From contig LR746276.1 in assembly GCA_902729315.2 (NCBI GenBank), positions 1,784,669 to 1,848,668 on the forward strand: 64,000 nt of DNA. The letters are read 5' to 3'. This DNA comes from Spirodela intermedia. Taxonomy: Eukaryota > Streptophyta > Magnoliopsida > Alismatales > Araceae. This document shows, in pieces, positions 60,501 through 64,000 of the stretch; within the stretch, counting starts at the first letter, position 1; each line of letters opens with the position of its first letter. The position numbers were made by a program, and so were the translations under genes. The notes beneath the pieces were generated by a model. The model was given only the letters and a program-made list of their open reading frames with translations. It was not told the DNA's origin and did no database searches.

Positions 60501-62510
60501 AGAGTTTTCAGTCTTGCCTTTAATGAAATTACCAACAATTCCATGCTCCTGTAGGTCGCGGATGATGCTATGGTTTGCACTCTCTGGAGGCCAGTTTGCC
60601 CTGATGGGTAATGAGCTATTTCTACAACCTTTTGTCCGCATTTAGAAATCCATATTTCCAAGTACATGTTAGGGTTATTGGGCCATCCAACTGAAAACCA
60701 ATTGGAAATGGATGGAGTAGGCCCATGCTTATGATCACAGGTTTATTTATATAACAGCTAATGTGGGAATATTCTTAAGCACTCCCGCTCAGTTGCAAGC
60801 CAATTCATTGAAATGTGTCATGCATTCAGCCCATAGGCGATCATGAACTGTAATACCGCGTTACAGTTATCATGCCACACACAGCTCAAAACCAGTTGCC
60901 CATGAGTGTAGTAGGCTCGTATTTAGAGTGGCAACTTTATTTCTACTTTAGCTAATACGCGACCATTCTTAAGGGAGCATTATCGTTGTTCTGGTTCGCA
61001 ATATATCGTAAGATTACTTACTAATCATGTAGATCTTCTGACATGGGCGACTAATTTTCAAATAGGTATGTCCCTATTGGTGATATAGCCCGGGCCGGAA
61101 TCCATCCACCAACCGTTGCTGCAGTATACAGAGATTCAGAAGGGAACTTTGCTGAGCCTATGGGTTATGACCTGGTAACAATCCTAGTCTTTGGCTCCTC
61201 ATATTATGTCTTTGCATAACTTCCTCCTGAGAATCATGGCTTTCCCAGTCTGAATCGTCTGATTGATACTTCACAATATAAGCTAATACCATGTGGAAGA
61301 ACTCTGAACTAGATATATAAAACGAGAAAGCAGTACGTCAGCACATGATCAGTGCGCTTTTTTCTGTCTACCGGCATCTCAGCTAAGTAATCTAGGTCGA
61401 AAAACAATGAATATTCTGCTTGTTTTGAATTGCTTCAGTTGATGACTTCTAGAGTAAAAGTTATTCGAGTTGAATGGTTTTTTGCTATATTCGCATTTCA
61501 ATTCCAAGCCACTTTTTTTTTTTTTGGGATATGTTATCATCTTGATTGATAGACCACCCCTCACAGCACCTGAAAAATCAAATGAAAATTGAATACTCTT
61601 TTCTTTGTGAAAGAGATTTCATAAGATTCAAATCGGCCAATGGAGGGTAATTAATGAACACGTATCTCCAGACTATTGAAGGTGAAGGAAACCATGATTC
61701 CTTAGAACTAAAGGATACAACTCTGTAATCCAGGCATTGAAATTGACTGACTTTCATGGTTATTAAAGGTTCGAAGAGACCCTTCTCAGATTAAGAGGAA
61801 CAGCTACTTTCTCACCCTGGAGCACAGAGCAATGACTACCCTCTTTCTATCTCTGGAAAACAGCTCTGCTGCCCAAAGATTCTGGCTAGTCCATTCTTTG
61901 ACCTAACCTTTACCAAACCTGAGCATCTAAATCCATTCACCGCCAAGAACTACCACAAACCAGCAATCTCTGGCCTGGCCCAATTCCAAATTAGCCACTC
62001 AAAATGACCAATTGTGTGTATTTTTGGCAAGGAATGGTGCATACATATAACGGCATGCCTTTTCCCATGAGTCCACAGGTTTGGAGAAACTGCGCTGAAG
62101 ATTATGTCACCCCTCTGTCGATTTGGAGTCCAAGACCTCCAGAGGGGTTCGTTTCCGCTGGGTGTGTTGCAGTGGCGGGCTTCGAAGAGCCCAGACCGGA
62201 ATCCGTGTACTGCGTGAGCAGAAGCCTCTCTGAGGAAGCTCCCTTTGAGGAACAGATGGCGTGGGCTGCCCCAGACTCGTATCCCTGGTCATGCTACGTT
62301 TACCCAGTCCAAAGTGAGGCTCTGCATTTCGTCGCCCTGCGACAGCCCCGGGAGGACTCCAACTGGAGGCCCATTAGGGTTTCAGAGCCACCAGAAGAAG
62401 CCCGGGAGCCTGGCAGCAGCCGGAGGGCAGAGAAAGCCGAAGAGAAATCATCCGCAGAATCTGTACATGATTTTGATGGACAGATAAACCCTCTAAAGAC
62501 GTCTCATTAA
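11411..62510 (+). CDS. VPS13: VPS13 lipid-transfer protein, PH-containing plant class (64 coding exons)
   Basis: The product is a giant bridge-like lipid transfer protein expected to move glycerolipids between closely apposed membranes through a long hydrophobic groove. The traced exons are listed in the block entries that follow. They total 13,203 nt, giving 4,400 residues plus stop, close to the size I recall for its Arabidopsis counterpart (slightly over 4,200). The N-terminus MLEDQVASLLQRYLGNYVRG is the plant VPS13 chorein start, and its ATG has A at -3. Similarity runs through to the C-terminal SIWSPRPPEGFVSAGC segment. An internal PH domain marks the VPS13M1-like class; the exact paralogue is inferred. 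Every junction is GT-AG and keeps frame, and there is no internal stop, so the gene looks intact despite 38 kb of intron, much of it transposon-derived. All boundaries are hand-read and a few could shift by one alternative site. Confidence 0.97.
15509..17827. other. VPS13 intron 9, 2.3 kb, partly repetitive
   Basis: A short tandem duplication of a GATGGAGGGTCGCATACAACC-like unit lies at about 16205-16285. It is followed by a CT-rich stretch with three copies of a TGCCATAACTG-like word (16408-16448) and GGGCTTTGGGCC. The block resembles an old LTR or other retroelement end, but no partner copy or coding match is visible. Open frames here are not convincing. Confidence 0.4.
17828..21304 (+). 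CDS. VPS13: VPS13 exons 10-17: first rod segment
   Basis: Exons are 17828-17998, 18363-18455, 18709-19039, 19144-19248, 19327-19422, 19516-19583, 20894-21011 and 21107-21304, covering about residues 350-743. The segment carries VPS13 landmarks: WDQVLRHAKLRKKYVSLYASL, KSTQSWWSFGW, FTEEDWERLNKFIGYKE, and in exon 16 LDLDIAAPKITIPTEFYP, the phrase that marks the second VPS13 domain. It forms part of the repeating beta-groove channel. Intron 15 (19584-20893) contains a repeat shared with intron 26. Confidence 0.95.
20325..20475 (+). repeat. Repeat shared with intron 26 (28655-28810)
   Basis: This is the upstream member of the intragenic pair. It lies in the middle of intron 15 and carries no splice-site-bounded coding match. 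Confidence 0.75.
21395..22924 (+). CDS. VPS13: VPS13 exons 18-21: internal PH domain
   Basis: Exons are 21395-21598, 21684-21793, 22654-22750 and 22826-22924, covering residues 744-913. The PH domain occupies about residues 800-912. It starts GGWLSVLSWKG, continues AVWQRRYLCIAGQFLYVLEN and LRGKQVHQIP, and ends with the conserved tryptophan helix DSCKTWQNRIQGAIYRAS. PH domains of this kind bind phosphoinositides or proteins; the ligand here is unknown. Exon 21 begins at a tandem CAGCAG acceptor that can add one glutamine. Confidence 0.94.
22925..24241. other. VPS13 intron 21, 1.3 kb, with LTR fragment
   Basis: The left part has no recognisable structure. From about 23640 it holds an LTR remnant and primer site described separately. 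The stretch after 23860 looks like the start of that element's internal region. Confidence 0.5.
23640..23856 (+). mobile_element. LTR 3' part plus primer site, copia-type
   Basis: The segment ends TTTGATCTTCAACA at 23844 and is followed at once by TGGTATTAGAGG, a near match to the tRNA-Met primer site. The LTR portion is clearly related, in opposite orientation, to the LTR-like block at 47263-47893 in intron 42 (shared TGTCTAGAA, AGACCCCTC, GCGAGGGT/GTGAGGGT and GATCTTCAACA words). The left LTR end and the second LTR are missing. Confidence 0.6.
24242..25846 (+). CDS. VPS13: VPS13 exons 22-26: rod segment after the PH domain
   Basis: Exons are 24242-24400, 24499-24573, 24659-25162, 25292-25627 and 25715-25846, covering residues 914-1315. 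Exon 22 begins with a linker, then an amphipathic stretch DMERLFITGVLDELKIRFS typical of a beta-groove module. Exon 24 is long (168 codons) and includes a low-conservation acidic linker (ETDTEEKFFEASDDLSDF). Exon 25 has SLSFFCHRPTILAVLEFVNA, a conserved VPS13 helix-groove signature. No membrane segments are predicted by eye. Confidence 0.94.
26079..26348 (-). pseudogene. Copia protease-region remnant
   Basis: The 89-codon frame contains TTDGSLTIVVGEGDIKI followed by SLTLKNVLHIPRMYTNLVSI, the well-known stretch after the copia protease active site. The catalytic D-S/T-G region upstream is not intact. A further remnant to the right (about 26490-26530, minus strand) reads EEIKRVRTLINKLDS, matching the spacer between zinc knuckle and protease. 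The frame then runs into LTR sequence, so it is truncated. Confidence 0.75.
26717..26889 (+). repeat. TRIM 5' LTR
   Basis: 173 bp, starts TGTTGGTGTTTAAGG, contains CTCCTTATATAAGAGG as a likely TATA box, and ends TCTCTACA immediately before the primer site. Confidence 0.88.
27011..27180 (+). repeat. Five-unit 34-bp tandem array inside TRIM
   Basis: Five consecutive units of exactly 34 bases, each close to GAGGYCTTCCACCTCTRCC followed by a variable middle and CTTTCCAAC-like end. The first unit starts at 27011 and the last ends at 27180. Confidence 0.85.
27609..27781 (+). repeat. TRIM 3' LTR
   Basis: 173 bp, the same length as its partner, starts TGCTAGGTTGTAAGG and contains CTCCTTATATAAGGGG. 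It is followed by the target duplication TCAAC. Confidence 0.88.
28655..28810 (+). repeat. Repeat shared with intron 15 (20325-20475)
   Basis: It shares long words with the intron 15 copy, for example TGCATGTTTATTGT-like, CTCTCATGAGGCTTCTGT and TATTCTTGACTGCT. Both copies are in the same orientation and about 150 bp long. Its type is unknown. Confidence 0.75.
29795..36324 (+). CDS. VPS13: VPS13 exons 27-33: central rod
   Basis: Exons are 29795-29908, 29993-30177, 30290-30398, 33353-33496, 33710-33997, 35393-36049 and 36127-36324, covering residues 1316-1880. Conserved VPS13 phrases are GELSEVRIVYLNRFVQE, SYFMGLVP, GSPALKLDLSLSRPIILMPR, SIIIQKSLRDLLHQIP and RPHLLVALDFLLAIVEFFVP. The alternating beta strands and hydrophobic groove residues are as expected for the lipid channel. 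Exon 32 is the second longest of the gene (657 nt). Exon 33 includes an acidic linker that is probably disordered. Confidence 0.94.
30399..33352. other. VPS13 intron 29, 2.95 kb, unassigned
   Basis: No coding match was found. The block 32190-32600 is clearly richer in GC than the rest and reads like inserted repeat DNA, with overlapping open frames on both strands. I could not identify LTRs, a primer site or target duplication around it. Confidence 0.4.
33998..35392. other. VPS13 intron 31 with tandem duplication
   Basis: Units 34813-34966 and 34967-35112 are related, sharing TCCATTTTCTGARTGCTA, TTGAGAG, ATTTAAAGGAAT and TTGTCCGTTT. This is an imperfect tandem duplication of about 150 bp. 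A short stretch near 34270 resembles an LTR start (AATCCCACGTTGACTG) but has no partner. Confidence 0.6.
36325..38092. other. VPS13 intron 33, 1.8 kb, copia-derived
   Basis: Most of the intron is minus-strand copia pol remnant (see the integrase entry). The ends near exons 33 and 34 look like ordinary intron. Confidence 0.6.
36940..37720 (-). pseudogene. Ty1/copia integrase fragment
   Basis: On the minus strand about 37690-37480 translates to KGKFMILLEFYKIEIQFM, then KLDNAKELL, then DHGVLHKTSFVDSQQ with frame changes. These match the copia integrase core: the (R/K)xDN(A/G)xE block around the second catalytic Asp, and the HGxxHxTSCxxTPQQNG block that precedes the catalytic Glu. Weaker similarity to the post-integrase spacer continues to about 36940. 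There are many stops; no LTR is seen. Confidence 0.65.
38093..40658 (+). CDS. VPS13: VPS13 exons 34-35: rod end
   Basis: Exons are 38093-38196 and 40369-40658, covering residues 1881-2011. They encode AISPELTFYCTSG and then LKDDSMELYGDVLGLKLESN and a helix ILEFMRMTTNKFSVVCSQFDK, which precedes the Vps62-like repeats in this VPS13 class. Intron 34 between them (38197-40368, 2.2 kb) holds no recognisable gene or element. Confidence 0.93.
40769..43198 (+). CDS. VPS13: VPS13 exons 36-41: Vps62/DUF946-like repeats
   Basis: Exons are 40769-40853, 40978-41334, 41423-41785, 41888-42377, 42517-42680 and 43042-43198, covering residues 2012-2550. Four copies of a W-x-P-x-x-P-x-G-x-x-x-L/V-G-x motif occur: FWRARAPPGFAVLGD, LWFPVAPEGYVAVGC, IWRPVVPHGMAYLGD and FWLPQAPPGFVSLGC. 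This is the signature of plant Vps62 (DUF946) proteins and is a feature of land-plant VPS13 proteins; its function is not established. Exons 40-41 return to a beta-groove pattern (INSTLSFALAARSYND-like and IVSVSNTNMILQAYSSWNSL). Confidence 0.93.
43293..49866 (+). CDS. VPS13: VPS13 exons 42-45: C2-like segment
   Basis: Exons are 43293-43562, 48221-48409, 49610-49652 and 49742-49866, covering residues 2551-2759. YFIIPQNKLGQDIYIRVTE leads into a beta-sandwich resembling a C2 domain (CLVTIIVADAE, IYAVLVRKI, VEWNEVFFFKVDD, YMVDFTVIDMGKD, FSAPLKKAA). C2 domains commonly bind membranes; the calcium-binding aspartates are only partly evident. Exon 44 is only 43 nt. Exon 45 has two in-frame acceptors 24 nt apart (49718 and 49742); the downstream one agrees better with the family. 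Confidence 0.92.
45350..45770 (-). pseudogene. Ty1/copia RNase H-region fragment
   Basis: On the minus strand the frames read GYTDVAWTKSQDDKTSTIGY, then CTTSE and NNLVT*RSER, followed by a decayed counterpart of the AEAEYRAMAxxxCELLWLxxLLEELG block. These match the end of copia RNase H (GYxDADWAGSxDDRxSTxGYC...GGNLVTWRSKKQ). Several stops are present. The upstream polymerase core is not recognised. Confidence 0.65.
47263..47893 (-). mobile_element. Solo-LTR-like block, copia-type
   Basis: The block is bounded by TGTTGAAGATC and GATCTCAACA, imperfect inverted termini of the TG...CA kind, and is 631 bp long. On the minus strand a TATA box (GTATAAATACC) lies at about 47390-47400, inside a 22-bp perfect palindrome (47385-47406). 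It is related to the LTR at 23640-23844 in intron 21. No primer site, polypurine tract or target duplication flanks it, so it is a solo LTR or a fragment. Confidence 0.6.
48410..49609. other. VPS13 intron 43, 1.2 kb
   Basis: AT-rich intron without recognised genes, repeats or transposon termini. Confidence 0.6.
50084..53934 (+). CDS. VPS13: VPS13 exons 46-51: VAB (SHR-BD) domain
   Basis: Exons are 50084-50590, 52117-52887, 52983-53056, 53167-53506, 53585-53683 and 53779-53934, covering residues 2760-3408. Hallmarks are YGPWTTVRLNYAAPAACWRL, YVNIRSLVSVTNKTDF, DLPAGWEWVDDWHVD, GWVYAPD, RRRTVS-like RQRRWIRDRR, KPGETLPLPL, VDSPLSLTNFLPLSAEYSV and LIRLYVPYWISSER. In yeast the VAB domain binds adaptor proteins that choose the target membrane; in plants the SHR-BD name comes from SHRUBBY and its link to SHORT-ROOT. 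Exon 47 is the longest coding exon (771 nt). Intron 46 (50591-52116) has no recognised element. Confidence 0.95.
53935..54993. other. VPS13 intron 51, 1.06 kb
   Basis: AT-rich intron. A pair of words around CATAGGCCCATCTAA and AAAGGCCCATCTAATG (about 54700-54840) are short direct repeats. Nothing else is seen. Confidence 0.5.
54994..59325 (+). CDS. VPS13: VPS13 exons 52-58: end of VAB and ATG2-C-like helices
   Basis: Exons are 54994-55175, 55336-55857, 57149-57326, 57410-57546, 57979-58105, 58467-58688 and 58966-59325, covering residues 3409-3984. The block CPVRIENRIANMKINIRQS closes the VAB region, and LIIELGIVGISLVDHRPRE with KLIVGQLQIDNQLP are VPS13-wide motifs. From residue about 3750 the sequence resembles the ATG2_C/VPS13_C helices: HNPLHLILSVDVLGMTKSTL, then TGVGDGIIQGTEALAQSVAF, then GALDFVSLTVDGIGAS. 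In other eukaryotes this part docks on lipid droplets and mitochondria. Confidence 0.95.
55858..57148. other. VPS13 intron 53 with C/T-rich block
   Basis: The block 56175-56475 is strongly pyrimidine- and C-rich (CTCCCTCCCTCC-type runs) inside an AT-rich intron. A word GCTTGCTTATCTGCAATAACT at 56130 recurs as CTTGCTTATCTGTAACAACT at 56406 and brackets it. No coding or transposon match is seen. The rest is ordinary intron. Confidence 0.5.
59648..62510 (+). CDS. VPS13: VPS13 exons 59-64: C-terminal PH-like domain and Vps62-like end
   Basis: Exons are 59648-59806, 59883-60164, 60265-60480, 60555-60607, 61066-61174 and 62079-62510, covering residues 3985-4400. The PH-like part has YEDHFLLPHQRILLITNKRV, WDVQWEELLALELAKAG and KIWSSERDSQ; in other VPS13 proteins it binds Arf1 or phosphoinositides. 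The end repeats the Vps62-like motif twice (LWRPVCPDGYVPIGDIA, IWSPRPPEGFVSAGC) and closes with DSYPWSCYVYPVQSEALHFV. Beyond RVSEPPEE the last 40 or so residues (acidic-basic, RRAEKAEEKSSAE) look unconserved. The TAA stop is at 62508-62510. Intron 63 (61175-62078) has nothing recognised. Confidence 0.95.
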
Positions 62511-62815
62511 CGACTTTGGAGAGAGGAGCGTGTATTCAACGGGAGAACGGCTCTCTGAGCCTGTAAAGATGTCGATTGTTTCACCATCACTTCATGACGT
62601 GACTAGTGGCCAAATCCAAAGTGCAGGGAACTTTCCTTTTGCATAGGAACCTTGCAAACATGGTATACTTTGATTTACCATACTTTATGTAGTAATCTTT
62701 CGAATGATATTAATGTAATATTTAATACTAAGAATATCATTCTTTACTTCTGTGATATTAATTTTACCCATATGACAGCCTTGAAAATCTCGTTAGAAAC
62801 CAATATAAATCTTTT
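62511..62815 (+). other. Likely VPS13 3' UTR region
   Basis: AT-rich sequence following the stop, with a TTAATGTAATATTTAATAC region (about 62708-62728) that could serve as a far-upstream polyadenylation element. No canonical AATAAA is present near it, so the cleavage site is unresolved. Confidence 0.4.
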
Positions 62816-62842
62816 TTTTTCTTTTTTTTTCTTTTTTTTTCT
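62811..62842. repeat. T-rich tract (CTTTTTTTTT units)
   Basis: Three runs of eight to nine T separated by C. It may be the poly(A) tail, in reverse, of a minus-strand retroposed sequence, or simple sequence. Confidence 0.7.
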
Positions 62843-64000
62843 ACAGTGTAAATTAGAGTTTCACACAGGTTGCCGTAAGTCCTGACTCCAAATAGCCTCC
62901 CTAGGGACTTTGCACAAGCACACAAGAATAAGGGGAAGGCACTCTACTTCACAACCAAGAAGTACAGTAGAGGGATGAATCAACAAATAGCCTTGGAACA
63001 TTGTCAGGGTTCTTCTATTTATAGATATATAGTGGGGAGAGTGGGTTAGGCGAGACATTTCACCTTCCAACAGTTGCATCTCATGTGCTAGTACATGTTA
63101 GCATATGTTCATTTGTGTCACATATGTTCATATTTTCTGACACACGATCGACATACTTGTCCTTTATCTTCATAGATTTTTAATTTAATTCTGGTGTTTA
63201 GGAGGGTTGTTGCCATCTCATGTGATCAAGACATGTAAAGACATTTTGGCATCCAATGGGCTATGATGGATGATAAGAAAATTTGATCTATGTGCAATTG
63301 TGGACGTAAGTGGTTTTTATTAATGATATAAATTGAGTGTGTTCTTTGTTCTCTCTATTCTCTTCTTCTCCCTCTCTCCTGTTTCATTTTACATCAGACT
63401 TCCACTGTGTAACCCCCAACAATAGCCACAAGTGAAGCACGTTCTCTTCGTTCGGTCTTGTCATGTCAAAATAGACTTGGGTCCTGTTTAGCCCCCATTG
63501 GGCCATGGCTGGTGGTTGTCATTGACCTCTATCCATCCCATTGTTTGGTGACTCAGCGAGCAAGAGGTCCTATAGCCAATGAGGGCATCATCAGCCATTA
63601 TCACAATTGTCTGCACACCCCCATATCTGCAGTCATGCCATGAAGTTAAGCAGCTTTTCCTCATCGGACAAGTTTTCAATATCTAAAGAATATAGTGAAT
63701 TGCTTCTTGTGCTCCCACACTTCTAGAGATTCTTTCAATAAATCAGAGAAGCAAGTACCTAATGGTACTATCTTCGCCTAACCCATGTCTCATGTCTGAT
63801 GCAATAACTATAACGAGAGTAACTAGTCTATTCGTAAGTCTTGTTGGTTGAAAGATGGGTATATAATCTAAGCACTCTTGGTTGGTAAACAAAGGCCTCA
63901 CAGGCTAGCAAGCATGACCTTCATCCATATCTCATAGAATGTTGCCACTTGCCTGTGGCAACGTTCTAACTGTTGTGCCGCATAGATTTGCACCCATTGA
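62843..64000. other. 3' flank, LTR-like minus-strand region
   Basis: Minus-strand sequence at about 63010-63030 carries TATATCTATAAATAGAAG, a good TATA box of the LTR or promoter type, followed by a transcript-like leader toward 62860. CT-rich sequence at 63340-63400 ends in ACCCCCAACA. Short open frames (61-77 codons) have no recognised domain. This may be an LTR fragment of unknown family; a minus-strand gene promoter is the alternative. Confidence 0.35.

Noticed and set aside
1-64000. Microbial-style systems, CRISPR arrays, rRNA genes or operons
   Set aside because: Nothing of this kind is seen; short regular repeats are microsatellites or the 34-bp TRIM array without spacer-repeat structure.

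Overview
This is a nuclear genomic window from a flowering plant. It is AT-rich, its genes carry GT-AG introns, and it is full of decayed plant LTR retrotransposons. One very large gene fills about 51 of the 64 kb. The species cannot be fixed from the sequence; TE-inflated introns of several kb argue against a compact genome such as Arabidopsis.

Layout. Positions 1-3800 hold the left-truncated 5' part of a minus-strand Athila-type Ty3/gypsy element: an LTR, a tRNA-Asp primer site, a frameshifted gag and two unrecognised ORFs. Positions 4015-9200 hold a heavily decayed plus-strand chromovirus-like Ty3/gypsy copy with remnants of LTR, PBS, gag, protease, RT start, integrase and C-terminus, interrupted by about 1.3 kb of foreign sequence. 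Positions 9200-11100 look like plain intergenic DNA with one microsatellite. A GC-rich leader with a G-box, a hairpin and a four-codon uORF precedes the gene.

The gene, 11411-62510 on the plus strand, encodes a plant VPS13 bridge-type lipid-transfer protein of the PH-domain-containing class (Arabidopsis VPS13M1-like). I traced 64 coding exons by hand. All introns begin GT and end AG, reading frame is kept at every junction, and the exons sum to 13,203 nt, or 4,400 residues plus stop. The order of parts is: chorein N-terminus, long beta-groove rod, internal PH domain, more rod, Vps62/DUF946-like repeats, C2-like segment, VAB (SHR-BD) domain, ATG2-C-like helices, C-terminal PH-like domain, and a second Vps62-like piece. 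These would work as one continuous hydrophobic channel carrying glycerolipids between membranes, with the end domains acting as tethers.

The long introns are the accessory space. Intron 26 has a minus-strand Ty1/copia element with a complete TRIM nested inside it (173-bp LTRs, 5-bp target duplication, a five-unit 34-bp tandem array). Introns 33 and 42 carry minus-strand copia pol fragments. Introns 21 and 42 carry related LTRs in opposite orientation. Introns 15 and 26 share a repeat of about 150 bp. The last 1.5 kb is 3' flank with an LTR-like, minus-strand TATA region.

I found no microbial-style operon, CRISPR array, or structural RNA gene. The most noteworthy items are the intact giant VPS13 model, the nested TRIM, the gag-only Athila-type element with unfamiliar ORFs, and the leader uORF and hairpin.
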